Under the pieces are notes generated by a model. That model saw only the letters and a program-made list of their open reading frames with translations. It searched no databases and had not been told where the DNA came from. A DNA stretch of 64,000 bases, from NCBI GenBank assembly GCA_963675135.1, contig OY776119.1, forward strand, positions 81,089,727 to 81,153,726, given 5' to 3'. Source of the DNA: Galeopsis tetrahit. Its lineage: Eukaryota > Streptophyta > Magnoliopsida > Lamiales > Lamiaceae. Position numbers and translations under genes: made by a program. Within the stretch, counting starts at the first letter, position 1. Each line of letters opens with the position of its first letter. Of this stretch, positions 44,036-56,175 are shown in pieces.

Positions 44036-46689
44036 CCTTCAGCTACGATAAGGAACGGGAATGGGGATAGAGGTCCCCTGTCTTAGTCTTTTTTCTAGCT
44101 TAAACTCGCCTGATGGGATCCCGTTCACTAAGACTGGCGCACTTGCCGATGACACGCACTTTATAATCCACACTCTTCATTTTCTCGAGAAATTCATTGA
44201 TGTCATCATCTGTTCCAGAAACGACCATTCCACTGAGTCGTAGGCCTTCATGAAGTCCACTTTGAATAGAACTTTTGGCTTTCTTTTCTTTTTTGCCTCA
44301 TCAATTGCCTCATGTGCCACCAGAATCTCATCCATGATATACCTTCCTCATCCATGATTTACCTTCTCCCGATAAAGGCTGTTAGGTTCTCAGAAACCAC
44401 TTTTTCTAGAACTTTTGCAATCCTTTTTGTCAGTATCTTCGATATAATTTTGTACAGACTTCCAATAAGTGAGATAGGTTGAAACTCTTCTAACTTTTGA
44501 GCCCCTGCCTTTTTCGGGATGAGAACTATGAAAGATGGGTTCAATCATTTCCCGAGTTTCCCGTGTACATGGAACTCCTCCATGATCTGACTGATCTCTC
44601 CCTTTAACAGTTCCTACCTATCTTTGAAGAAGCCGAAGGTGAACCCATCGGGGCCGGGACTTTTTGAGCTTTCGCAATCCCATATAGCTGATTTGATTTC
44701 TTCCTCCGTAAAGCAAGTTGTGAGCATCTCATTTTCACAGGCCTCCAAGTTTTTGGTTATCATCCCACTCCCTAATTTTGGTCGATCTCCATCCGCTACT
44801 TTAAATTGTGCACTGGAGTGTTGGAATATCCCCTCTTTTATCTCTTGTACATTTTTAGTCCATCTGCCATTTAGGAAAAGACCTCTGATTTCATTCTTTT
44901 TTCTCCTACTATTCACAACCCTGTGAAACATTTTCGATTTCATGTCCCCTTCTTTGAGCCATTTTATTTTTGTCGTTTGGTACATTTGATTATCCTTCAA
45001 TTGGATGTCTCTCAGTAGTCTTACAAATGTTTCTCTTTTGTTGTCCTCCTTCTCATCATCCAATCCCAGAGTGTTATCGATTGCATCTAATCTATCTATC
45101 TCCATTTTGCTATCATCTATCCTTTTGTTCCATATTCCCAAGTACATTCTTGCTCCAATCTCTCAGATCAGATTTTAGATTTTAGCTATTTCATTTTTTC
45201 TTTCAAAATATATCTGCTCCCCCCGTGAATCTCGTATTCCTTCCATTTTCCTTCAACGAATTCCTTGAAATTCAGATGTTTGAGCCATGAATTGTAGAAC
45301 CGGAATGGTCTTGGCCCCCAATTTTTCTGCGATACAGTCATTATTGCGACATGGTCTGAGACAGAGTGACCCAGACCTTTTAGCACAATATTCGGCCACT
45401 TCTCTGCCCACTCTTCATTGACGTGCATTTTGTCTAATCTGCTTTTCCAAGACTCGTCCGGTCTATACCACGTAAACTTGCGTCCCATTATGGGGATGAC
45501 CACCAGATTATTTGAGCTAATGAAATTATCGAAAATCAGTCTATCCCTGTTATCTACCCTTTCGTTCCTCCCCAGCTTTTCATCAACACATCTGATAGCA
45601 TTAAAATCCCCATCCAAGCAAACACATACCTTCATATTTTGATTTAATGTGATCTTCAATGCGTACCACAATTCACTTTTCTCCACCATGGTACACGGTT
45701 CATATATATTCATAATGCAGAACCTCATTCCGTCGCTTTTTAATATTTCGTTTACAGTGAGACATTCTTTCATGTGCCAAACACTTGTTTTGCAGAACAC
45801 CCCTTCATCCCAGATTGTAAGCATTATGTCGGATCTGCCTTCCGCATCTCGACTTGCCCAATCAAAATTTGCATCCTTCCAAATTGACTTGCATAAGAAC
45901 CTGTTTAGGTTGACCGATTTCGTCTCCTACAGGCAACACATCTGGATCTTGTTCTTTATCACCATATATTTCACCTCTCTTCTTTTTTTCCTGTCCCCAT
46001 ACCTCTGATATTGAAGCTAAGCATTAGCATTAATCGACTTTGTTTCCTATCCTTTCCTCTTGTTCTTTTTTTCTTTCTTCGATTTTTTCCTCTCATTTTT
46101 CTCATTTTTCCTTATTACCTCTGCATCTAGCGACTCGCTCACCATCCCCATCTTTTTCCCTAATTCCCACGTTTGCGTCGCCTGTATCGCGATACCCCTT
46201 TCTTCGTGAATGTGTTCCCATCTGTCTTCTTTGTAACCCCTCTCCATATCTTTTGAGATTATTACTGATCCTCTTTCTCTTCTTTCTTTTGATTTTTTCC
46301 TTCTCCTGGTTCTCTTTGTCTCGTCTTGGGACTCCCACTCTGTGTTCATTGCTTCACTCTCGAATCTTTCATTGACTCTTCGATTTGTATTGGGCCAGCC
46401 TGTGTGGCCCTAGAGTCCATTTGAGTTAAATTCTGCCTATGTGTGTTCACGTTTTATTCCTCTTGAGCCCATAAGTCTTTTTGGCCTATATATGTAATTG
46501 GGCCTTTGGTATTCACCGGCCCGTTTCTATTGTTTTCCTCCAGTCCATCTTGTTCACAGCTATCCTCGGACCACGATAGATTGAGGTCCAAATATTTTGT
46601 TTTTCCACCTTGGGCTTTCTCCATTTTGTGAGCAAGCCCACTTCTTTGGGCTTTGGATATTCTTTCAGCATGGCTGATTCACGTATTTC

Positions 46690-48200
46690 ACAACTCTAAA
46701 ATACACTATCGCAAGTGTACGGTGTATATCGTAGCGAAGTAAGTACGAGGTCGATCCCACAGAGAGGTGTAGTGTAAAAGTGGAGTTTGTCGATTGAATT
46801 CTAAATAGACGGCGATCGATAAGTTTTAAGTGTGAAATTACCCCTAATTATCTACCAAAGTGTCACAAATAGACAATTAAAAGAGTAATAAAGAAATCAA
46901 TCAAATATCATGCAAATCAAAGAAACGAGGAAAATACGGGTGAACTCAAAGATGAGAAGATAGGTTCCAAGGCATTTGCAACATTTAGATATCCATTTAT
47001 GATTTGTAACTCATTCAAATGGCAATTAAGGTTGTCCTCTTATAGGGTTGACCACTAAAGAAGAATTAATCAATCTCTCGATACAACTAATCCAAAGGAG
47101 CATGCGACATAAGTTCGTATCTCTACATTACAAACATCACACCACCTAATATAGCCCCAAAGATCATTCAATTCCCTCCCGATAACTAATCCTCTCTCGA
47201 GATCATAATAATACCGGGTTGCATGCTTACATACGATTAATGGAATAAATCTCTCGATACTACCCCAATTAAAAATAGATTAAACATATTATCATGGCCA
47301 ATACTAACATGCTTCCAAATGAGAATTAAGCATACAAATAAGGTACAAACACCATTTAAAGTAATAAATTAGTTCATAAACTTCAACCCAAATATTTACA
47401 AAGCCTTAGAACCAAAAGTGTTCTATCCAATCAACAACATAATCTAATTAACAAAATCAAAAGAAATAACTAAATCAAAAGAGAGAGACATAGAAAGCTT
47501 AGTCTAAAGTATGGTGGAGAATGAAATTTTCAAGCTATTGATGCCTTCCTTGCATGAATTGATGAAGAATTGAAGAAGTTGTGGCCAAATCACCTCCAAG
47601 TATGTGTTTCTATGTGTGGAATTTCAAGAATTGGGGGAAGGTACCTTTGGTTTTAAGAATGAGGGCTTATATAGTGTTGGGGTAGGGCTTGGGAATGAAA
47701 ATTGCACTTAAGTCCTTAGAAATTGGACAAAATATGCAAAAACCACCGAGAACGGGGGTGACTCGTCCCACTCGGCCGAGTTGCAAGTTATTCCAGTGTC
47801 CAAGTTCGCCCAGCAGCTCGGCCAAGTCAGGGAACTCGGCCGAATGACAAATCATTCCAGATTCTAAGTTTGCTCAGCAGCTCGACCGGTTGGGTAGCTC
47901 GTCCGAGTTGCACTCTGAACTTGTTTCGTGCATAACTTTTGCGTCCGACCTCCAATAGACTCGATTCTTTTGGCCATTCCACTCCGTTTTTCGAGATGAA
48001 TCCATTGGTGCACTCCTCTTCTTGATCCAGTGAAGTATGGTTGGTGTTTTGCTTCCAAAATCCATCGTATTTCCTACAAAATCGACAAAACACAACATTT
48101 CCCTCATTTTGGCTCAAATCATCATATTTAATCCATAAATTAATGAAATCAACATTAAAATGAGCTTCACATGTGCATCTAAAGTGTGTAAATTCCACCC
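46690..48200. mobile_element. Unclassified insertion inside the LINE ORF1
   Basis: Non-coding, beginning near TTTCACAACTCTAAAATACA and including CGCAAGTGTACGGTGTATAT and TCGATCCCACAGAG close to its left end. The right half has repeated CTCGGCCGAGTTGC-like words (47770-47920). The edges are only approximate: TTCACA occurs near both sides (46693 and about 48170). It resembles repeated LTR-type sequence seen in plant genomes, but I cannot classify it. Confidence 0.45.
47770..47915. repeat. Degenerate repeat with CAGCTCGGCCGAGT-like words
   Basis: CTCGGCCGAG, CAGCAGCTCGGCC, CTCGGCCGAA and CAGCAGCTCGACC occur in roughly 60-bp periodicity, each followed by TTCCAG-type sequence. Confidence 0.65.
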
Positions 48201-49139
48201 GAATCAATGGCGTTTCGGGCTTTTATGCAGGTTTTGTGGCCCAACACTCGTATCTGATTCACGCGTGCCCATGTTTAATTCCACCGTCTTTTATTATGTT
48301 CTATCCCGAGGCCTCGTGGATGTCCTAGATGCCCCCGAATCTAGGGTTGTTTCTTCGATCACTGTTCCCGAAGACGGCGTGATTATTGCTCTGCTAGGGC
48401 ATGCACATTCTCTTTCCATGACAATATCCCCTTCTAGTGACTTTTCACTTACTCCGTCCGCCGCCGCTGCCGTCGTCTCCTCCCATTCATCCAGTTTCCA
48501 CTCGTTTTCATCCCCCTCAAAGATTTGTTTTGTCACATCTTCCCATGCATCATCTCCAAAGTACTCATCTTCTTCTTTGATCCTGATGTTGTATATATTT
48601 CCATCTATACGTATTTTAAGGGGAGTTCTTGGAATTTCTGGGATGGAGGTTCTGATCAGGATCCTTGCGGATTGCAAATTTCGTTTGTTTATTGTGTCCT
48701 CGTCGATCGAAACCATGTCTCCGAATCTAGAGGCCACCATTTTGAAAAATCTGTTATTCCAAGCTTGTAAAGGGACGTCATACCAGTTGGTCCATACGAC
48801 TCGTCGGCACAAAGATAGGTCGGGTTCCCAAGGATAAACATCTTCGAACCATTTGCTTATCCAAGATTCAGAGGGGTAGGGGATTGGCGTTCCTTGTGTA
48901 TCATCTGGTATTAACAGGATCATGTCACCCCCTAGCTAGTTGAGAGATATTCCACCCTTTGTCCCTTTCTTCACGTATCTTTTCACCGTCAGTCGGCCAT
49001 GATTGTTTTCCCCAGACCTTGCCTAATAAACATCCTTTTAACCATTCCTTATCTTTGTTTGATGATTCATAAGACATTTCCCTGAACGCTTCCTTGTCAG
49101 TTCTGTCTTCCCTTGAATTTATTCGTCTTAAAAATAAAA

Positions 49140-50280
49140 ATACTACATAAAAAGCTAAGGTACGATTAAAATACTACATAAAATCGTGTTTGAAGCAAAG
49201 TAATATATAGATAGTAAAGTGAAGTTCCGTCTCATATATAAGATTGTCTCACACAAGACCTCCCTCAAATAAAGAAAAACATGGATCTGGTTATACCATT
49301 AATATATGGGTCATGCTCATTTTATAAAAATGATTAGGTAGTAGAGCGTTCGATAAAAATAAAAATAAAAATAAAAAACTTAATTTGAAACGTCGGTAAA
49401 ATGATTGATTGAATATTTCTTAGTCATATGATCACCGTCATTGACGTCGTGGTTAGTTTGATATATATATCTATAATAAGAAATTAAATTGACTATAGAT
49501 GAATCAGGGTGTTCTCTTATTTTCGTGGAGTGATTCTGTTGGCGACAATCATCATTCTGCTTCTTTTTAAGGGTAGAATGGGAAAAATAGAAGTGCGGCG
49601 GCTAGGTGAGTAACTTGTTGATATATGGGGAGTAGTATTTGTTAAGAAATTATTACTCATTTTTATGTTATATATTGTATTTTATTTTTTAAAAAGTAGT
49701 AATATGTTAATAATTATGACTAATACTTTTTTTATACATATATTTTTCTAAATAAAAAAATGGAATAAAAAATTTAACAAAAATAATAGTATGCAGCGTT
49801 TTTTCTTATGTTAATGATGATAAAATAATTATTTAATAAAAAGTTAAGAGACGATCATAATCGAATGAAAATTTCAATATTTCATGAAAATAATTATCAC
49901 TAGGGTTTTTTCTTATGCTATTGTTGATAAGTAAAAATTTAATAAAAAGGTGGTGTAATTTTTTATATAAAAAGTGTTACAAATCTTCAATCTAACATTT
50001 GAGTCATATTTATTTTTATAATGTTGGTGAGAATGAGACTCCGTATAAATCCATGAATTGTATAATATAAGTAAATTGAATTTGTATCATAAAAGTTTTA
50101 CATTGAAATTGAATAAAAAGATAGTAATTACCTTTTGGAGGAAAAGAACCGAATGATACAGATTATTCGCCTCCTCAATATTTCTTGTGATTAATAAAAC
50201 TGTTCTTTTGCTTTAAAAATATACTCACTCGTCCAATTTCATTATTCTTACTTTTCTTTTTTGATTGTCCAATTTTATTA
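49140..50280. other. AT-rich intergenic sequence
   Basis: No gene. A fragment near 49229 (CGTCTCATATATAAGATTGT, then CTCACACAAGAC) resembles one end of the MITE at 54093-54358. Confidence 0.5.
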
Positions 50281-50506
50281 GAGTTGGTCTGCTATGAACT
50301 CGAGTGCATGTTGCACTTTTCAGTTTACTGACTTACACTTTTTGATAAATGGTGTTGCACTTTTCAATTATTAAACTGTATAATAATATTTTTAGTAATA
50401 ATTGAAAAGTGCAACACCATTTACCAAAAAGTGTAAGTCAGTAAACTGAAAAGTGCACATAGACTAGAGTGCACAGCATGCACCCGAGTACATACTAGAC
50501 TTTACC
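50281..50506. mobile_element. MULE-type MITE, copy B (226 bp), TSD ATTTTATTA
   Basis: A near-complete palindrome closely similar to copy A at 31334-31556. Perfect 9-bp TSD ATTTTATTA at 50272-50280 and 50507-50515. The centre contains AATAATATTTTTAGTAATAA. Confidence 0.92.
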
Positions 50507-51115
50507 ATTTTATTATTCTTATATCATTTTTGTAAACAATACTATTTATACTACTTTATCTCCATCCTCCTACTATCACTTATTTACCCATTTTATCATT
50601 CACTTTATTCATAAGCATAATAAAATTGGCTGGAGGAGGTATAAATTATTGGATCCAATTTAATTCCACGATGACTATAAGAAAGTTAAAATAAAGGGAT
50701 CGCAATTGTCCTTATCCTTGGGAAAGTTGCAATTATTTAAGTGTTAGGTAAGTTAAGATTATTATTAATTAATTGAACAAGGACTTCTGACACTGTGACA
50801 GTGAACTCAAAAAATAAAAAAAATAAGAATAAGAATAAAAAATGTGGCCACAATCATTTCTAATAATGGAATGAAATAATTGAAGACGTGGGAGGAAAAG
50901 AACCGATTGATATAAATTATTAAAGCCCAAAAAAAATTACCAGAATTTTTTACATGAATAAACCACCGGCCGATTCCTTTCACCAAAGGACGATACACTT
51001 GAGAGTTTCACATAAACCAACCAACCAATTCAAAGTACAATTAAACAACCAAAGAGGAAATACCAAATCTCATAACTTAAAACAAAGAAAAACACAATTT
51101 CCAAACTTAATTTTT
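50507..51115. other. Intergenic sequence downstream of the aquaporin gene
   Basis: AT-rich; the last 150 bases should hold the 3' UTR of the minus-strand aquaporin. No other gene is seen. Confidence 0.5.
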
Positions 51116-52125
51116 TCAGTACTCGGGCAATGCCTCGTGGCTGTGGCTGATGAAGAACACTTCATAGATGACTCCGGCAAGCCCGGCACCGATCAGAGGC
51201 CCGGCCCAGTAAATCCAGTGGCTGGCCCATGTGAATGACACCAAGGCAGGTCCGAATGCCACGGCGGGGTTCATGGCGGCTCCGGTGAATGGACCGGCGG
51301 CGAGGATGTTAGCTCCAACGATCAGACCAATTGCAAGAGGTGCAATGATTCCGATTTCACCCTTCTTGGGGTCAACGGCGGTGGCGTACACCGTGTACAC
51401 TAGCCCGAAAGTCAACACGATCTCGAACACGAACGCGCTCCATATCGAAACACCCGATAGGGCAAATGCTGGTGCAGCCTGTACAATAAGGTCATGTTTG
51501 ATAGGTAAGACGACTATTAATTGGAATTTATAATGATATCTAAATTTTAAATATTTTAAATATTTTAAAGCATAATCTACCATTAATTTTAGCTATCAAA
51601 CAATTTGATCGAATTAATTTAATTAACCAAAACCTCGGATCTATAGATCCATCTAAAGACTTAGAAAAATATTAGATCTATAACACAGTGTCAATAAATC
51701 AGATAATGAAATATTACCGCGCCAGTGGTGAAGCTGAGGAGGAGGACGGCGACGACGGAGCCGAGCAACTGAGCGACGATGTAGAGAATACCGCGGAAGA
51801 GGGTGATGTTTCCTCCGACGAACAAGCCAAAGGTGACGGCGGGGTTGACGTGGCCGCCGGAGATGTTGGCGCTGATGGCGACGGCGACGAAGAGGGCGAA
51901 ACCGTGGGCGACGGCGGCGGAGACAAGGCCGGCGGGGGATCCGGGAGCGTCGCCGGTGAGTTTGTTGTATGCGATGCCGGAACCTGAGCCGGCGAAGACG
52001 AAGATGAGGGTGCTGATGAACTCAGCGACGGCGGCCTTCAGGGCGCCGGGCTGGGACAGCTCATTGGTGTTGCCGATGGCGACACGTTGGAGGGGGAGGT
52101 TGATGTATTCGTTTTGGGCCGGCAT
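51116..52125 (-). CDS. Tonoplast intrinsic protein (TIP1-type aquaporin), two exons
   Basis: Exon 1 is 51718-52125 (136 codons) and exon 2 is 51116-51478 (120 codons plus stop), giving 256 residues, the usual TIP length. The intron (51479-51717) starts GTAATA and ends TGTACAG, between codons. Aquaporins form tetrameric channels; TIPs pass water and small solutes such as hydrogen peroxide or urea through the vacuolar membrane. Visible: six hydrophobic segments, the two pore NPA boxes (HVNPAVTFG at residues 94-96, MNPAVAFG at 206-208), a helix-2 histidine (H74) and no filter arginine after the second NPA, as in TIP1. VDPKKGEIGIIAPLAIGLIVGANIL is TIP1-like (read in two halves). The start MPAQNEY is chosen for TIP-like length; an in-frame ATG at 52191 would add 22 residues with no TIP similarity. 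The only clear host gene here. Member number within TIP1 not decided. Confidence 0.95.
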
Positions 52126-52201
52126 GGTCGGAAAATTTAGAGAGAGAAAGTGGAGGAGGGTTTGTTGAGTGAGTGAGTGATGAGAGTGCATGCGATAGTA
52201 C

Positions 52202-52211
52202 CCTTATATGG
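52202..52211 (-). promoter_or_regulatory. TATA-like element overlapping a CArG box, aquaporin promoter
   Basis: CCTTATATGG, 77 bases upstream of the aquaporin ATG, reads as CCATATAAGG on the gene strand. It serves as a plausible TATA box and also fits the CArG consensus CC(A/T)6GG bound by MADS-domain proteins. Inferred. Confidence 0.5.
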
Positions 52212-53750
52212 AAAACTTCTGCATGCTTCGGTGTGACCGGTGGATCCGGTTACCGGTAGTGTGGTGGTCATAATGTCAAAAGGTGGGTTTTTTTATTGAA
52301 TTATTGTGTAGACAATTATACCCCTTTCGGTCAAACATCTTGCGCTTTTACTCGCTGCCTAATGTAAAATAAATCTTGACTACATTTGTTTAATTACGAA
52401 TTGTTGCGTGGATCTTTAAATAAAAATTACTCAGTGTCTCCATTTTTATATTTTCAGATTCTTTTTTTATCTGATCAATTTTATTTTTTATTTGTTAAAA
52501 TGAAATTATTAGTCACACAAATATTACTTTTATCTTCATTTTTAAATTTTCATTTTTTTTTACATAAATCATCTCACTTTCTATCCACAATCACCTGTTG
52601 TTCTATTTTTTTCTAATTAATTTCTCTTTTGCCATCTTTTAATTCAAATTTTGCTCTCTTTTTAAAATAAAAATAATTTTAAAAAATTTTTTCTTCGGTT
52701 GCTTTTTGTTCTATTTTTACTTTTTTACAGCTTTATAGTTCAATTTCTGCTCTTTTTTGTTTCTTCTAAGTTCTAACTTCTCTTTTTTTTTTTAAATTAA
52801 TTTCACTTTTAAAGCCTTTTAGTTTTATTTATGCTCTTTACTCCGTATTTCTTTCTAACTTTTTCTACTTTATCATTTCTCTGTTAATCTTTTGCAAACA
52901 GTTCTCGGTAATACCATAATCACTAATATTATTTTGTGGCCTTTTTGTTCTGTTTTTTCTAATAAAGTTTTCTTTTAAAACATTTTAGTTCAATTTCTAC
53001 TTTTTTTCTAGCTTTTTCTTTTATCGTTTTTTGTTCTATTTTTCTAGTTAATTTATATTTGACAACATTTTAGTTCAATTTTAGCTTAATGTTTTCTTTC
53101 TAAATTTTTCTCTTTGTCATTTCTTCGTTATTTTTTTTCAAACAACCCCTCACTAACCGCAATAATCAGTAATATTGTTAGTAGTAATTAGTAATACATT
53201 ACTCAATAATAAAAAAATCAATTTATATAATTATAATTAGTAATATCATAAGTAATCACTAATAATATTGTAATCAATAGAACAATACCTTAAATAAAAA
53301 TCAGTAATACCTAAGATTGTAAAAATCGAAAATTGATAATCAAACAGATTTGTACCGTCTAAACCGATTTTTGCAATAGAGGTAATCCCATAAAGAATAC
53401 GGAGTATCCACTAATATAATATATACATTCTCTAATATATGAAAGTCCAAATGTTTTGATAGTATAGAAGATTAAAGTAGTCAGTAATCATTATGAGTGA
53501 ATATAAATAATAGGAGGATTAAAAATCATTATTTGTATAGAAACAAGAGAGTATTTAATAAACGGCGATGTTATTTAATTGTGTCATAAATCATTAGTTT
53601 TATAAGATATAGTTGGAAGTTATTGTATTCAACAAAAAAAAAAACTAGTCCAAAATACGGTACAAACATAATATAAAATTGTAGCCGTATAGTACAATTT
53701 CAGTATACACAATTTGGTTTTAATTGAATTTACTTACTTATATATAAGAT
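52212..53750. other. AT-rich sequence upstream of the aquaporin gene
   Basis: The first few hundred bases should contain the aquaporin promoter, including two CCGGT words (52238, 52254). Beyond, T-rich stretches with TTCTTTT words run to about 53170. No gene or bounded repeat. Confidence 0.5.
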
Positions 53751-54002
53751 GAAATTGAGGATAAAACAAAAGAATAGTGTCCAAGCAAGGCTATAATTGT
53801 CCTTTCACGGAGAGGGTGGGGCCAGGGACAGCTAAGCAGCTAGGGGAAACGTGATAAATGGTGACACGTGGACTCAACGGATAAGAGCCAACTCACATGC
53901 TCTGTGACTTCTACAGCGGTGCCCCCACTCCCTTCTCACTACCTTTGCAATCATTCATGTGCCACGAATTCTCTAGAACCTCACCCTTCACCGAGGCTTC
54001 TC
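53751..54002. other. Less AT-rich island with a G-box
   Basis: CACGTG at 53865-53870 in the context GACACGTGGAC fits an ABRE/G-box. The surrounding 250 bp are more GC-balanced than their neighbours and look like single-copy promoter DNA. No coding frame follows, so the owner gene, if any, is unknown. Confidence 0.35.
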
Positions 54003-55558
54003 TCCGTTCCATAATAATTTATCGAAAATTTTACACATAATTTTAAAAAAAATGCAATAATGAGAATGTTGATGCGTAATGTTGTGAATTTTGAGTTAGT
54101 CTTGGGTGAGACTGTCTCACAAATGAGTCTCCTTTAACCCGTAAAAAGTGATAATGTTTGAGCAAAAAGTAATAGTGTTTAAGTAAAAAGTAACAGTCAC
54201 TTTTCTTAAAAATATTATTACTTTTTATTTAAACCTTATCACTTTTTTTATAAACTAAAATCTGAAAAAAAAAAAATATGGATTATCCTTCCCAAAATTT
54301 TGAAAAATAGGGATTCGTCTCACAAAAAAAAATTTGTGAGACGGTCTCACACAAGTTTTTGCCAAAAAATTTATATATAAGGCAAATAAAGTAGTAGAAT
54401 TGAATGTATGATGAACCTAAATATATCTAAACTTAAGGTCCTGAATTCGAATCATGAGAAGGAAAAAATGATGGGTATACAATGTAATTCAAAAAAAATT
54501 GTGATAATCACTTCTATTTTGGGAGTGTATGTAAATTTTTGTGAAACAAAATAAAAGGGAATATTCAAATCAAAAGATTTTTTTAATTATGACAAATTTC
54601 AAGAAAGTTTTTAATAATCGAATAAACGATGTTATGATAGAATGTGAATTTAAATTTAATATTCAAAAGAAACTTCTCTTTTCATGAAAAAGATTAAATG
54701 AGTAGCTGTGGTGTTCGATTGTGACAAACTTTAATGAGGAAGTAGATAAGATATGTTTAATATGAATTGTTTTTATAACTCCTTTAATATTATTTTGTAT
54801 CACAATTATTTATTTTATTTGATCAATGATAGGGTTACTTCCAACATATTTCAATAAGTTTTCCATTTCGTTATTATCTTTACTCTTTCTATATCATAAA
54901 CTATACATATTTTATAAAAAAATTTATACTTCTATACATTTCAAATATTACTTCATACGAAAAAAAAATTGAGATGGTAGAATTAAATTAATATTATAAA
55001 AATTAAATATGACGTCCTGACATAATAAAACCCTTTATTAATCTATGGTACAAAAATGGAGAAATACATAAAATATATAATCCGTATTATTTAAATTTAC
55101 CTCACATAACACCGTCTCATATACAAATTTATCCTATATTTTATGTCAATTCAAAATGAAAAGTACTAGTAACTACTAATAAACTATAATAATAAATTCC
55201 GTAGCTTTTAACAACTTTTGTAAAGAAGTAAATATTATTATAATCAAATTTAAGATGAAGGGAGAAATTTAAACTCTTCACAACGCCTAGGGACAAAAAT
55301 AATATGGTCTATTTATTAAAAAAAATGATTATGCTCGGAGAAGTTTCTCACCAAACACAATAACTCTTGGTACCCTTTTTAAATTTTTTTTTCTCATTAG
55401 TTAGTGAATAGTGATATCGACATTTCATTTAATTTTGTAAGCAATTTGACTTTAAATCATTAAAAAAATTGGGTATTTTATCGCAAGATGTTTCATGACA
55501 CGTTCTGCTTCTTCTTTTGGAGAGGGGCTGAAAGTAACTTTTACACCAATATTAAATA
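54003..55558. other. AT-rich intergenic sequence
   Basis: Apart from the MITE at 54093-54358 (listed separately) no gene or bounded repeat is seen. CTCTCCGTTCCATAATAATT at 54000 resembles a Stowaway end but lacks a convincing partner. Confidence 0.45.
54093..54358. mobile_element. MITE with GTGAGAC(T/G)GTCTCAC termini
   Basis: The left CTTGGGTGAGACTGTCTCAC and right GTGAGACGGTCTCACACAAG are inverted. The words TGAGAC/GTCTCAC occur in each arm more than once. About 265 bp; TSD not resolved. Confidence 0.65.
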
Positions 55559-55748
55559 CTCCTCCGTCTCAAAATTGTTTTGCACCACATTTTTTTTCTA
55601 AATAAAATCATTTGTTTGTGTTTTACAATTTCTTTCACTAGCATGTGTGAATTTTAAAATATGGGTTAAAAATTCAACATGAAATATGAAAAATGACATA
55701 GATTATACAAACTAAAAAAAAGTGTTCACTACAAAAAAATACGGGATT

Positions 55749-56005
55749 TGCCGACGGAATCCTTTCCGTCGGCCGTTCCGACGGATTTCAACATCCGTCG
55801 GGAAGTCCCGACGGAATTCAGTTCGATAGTGAAACGGCGCCGGTTTATACCTGTTTCCCGACGAAATTTTCCGTCGGGCGTTCAAATTGCGGCTTTAATT
55901 CGTCGGTAGCTGACCCGCTTTAAGGTCCACCGCCTCGAAGACCACTAAAAACGCGTGAATTAAATATTCGCGTGCTACGACGGATATTTCCGTCGGTAGC
56001 GATTT
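55749..56005. repeat. 5' subterminal repeats of CACTA element 2
   Basis: CCGACGGAA and TTCCGTCGG half-sites in alternating orientation, at least ten in 260 bp, next to the left terminus. They are likely binding sites for the accessory protein and part of the promoter of the accessory gene, as in En/Spm. Confidence 0.88.
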
Positions 56006-56175
56006 TTTTTTTTTTATAAGAACTGTCGAAGGCAGTAGTTTTCCTGAAGAAGGAAAAAAAATCACTTTTCCTCTCCTTTGTTCGTAGTCTCGTGCGTGGA
56101 TTGAATTTCTTGTGCGTGGATTGAAAGACAAAGAGCATTACGATCATCTACCCCAGTTTTCTTCAATTTAAACGG

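Larger units (their letters stand above)
40968..45950 (-). pseudogene. LINE ORF2: endonuclease, reverse transcriptase, zf-RVT
   Basis: Endonuclease C-terminal half at 45186-45950 (GDFNAIRCVDEKLGR, GRKFTWYRPD, GHSVSDHVAI). The N-terminal part with the first catalytic residues is not seen. The linker and RT fingers are at 44614-45147 (KSPGPDGFTFGF), and RT continues at 44359-44544 (FIVLIPKKAGA, QPISLIGSLYKIISKIL). After the hAT insertion the palm motif reads QYANDTLFM, where YADD is usual, so a catalytic Asp is changed. LPLVFLGMNTG follows (42199-42564). The zf-RVT domain (CKLCGEPGVINSHILLEC) is at 40968-41372. Several frame changes make it non-functional. It would have nicked DNA and copied the LINE RNA. 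Confidence 0.88.
40880..49130 (-). mobile_element. L1-type LINE, decayed and interrupted
   Basis: On the minus strand: ORF1 (DUF4283-like), ORF2 endonuclease, reverse transcriptase, and C-terminal zf-RVT domain, then a 3' end near 40880 (TTTTACCGATTCAA plus a short homopolymer). It is split by a hAT element (42685-44035) and by an unclassified repeat (about 46690-48200). Frameshifts and stops occur throughout. Confidence 0.88.
46047..49130 (-). pseudogene. LINE ORF1 (DUF4283-like), split by an insertion
   Basis: The N-terminal half lies at 48294-49130: KEWLKGCLLGKVWGK near the start, a stop near 48940, then SWISKWFEDVYPWEP and RVVWTNWYDVPLQAW, with DDAWEDVTKQIF later. This pattern matches plant L1 ORF1 proteins that bind the element RNA. 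The C-terminal, very basic part (TRRRKKSKERRERG) lies at 46047-46690. The unclassified repeat separates them. Stops and frame changes are present. Confidence 0.7.

Noticed and set aside
48160..48837. 225-codon plus-strand frame
   Set aside because: Antisense shadow of the LINE ORF1 frame.
51231..52168. Plus-strand frames across the aquaporin
   Set aside because: Antisense shadows of the two exons; no protein family match.
52126..52191. Upstream in-frame ATG of the aquaporin
   Set aside because: It would add 22 residues (starting MHSHHSLTQQ) not typical of TIPs, and the TATA-like box is only 11 bases upstream.
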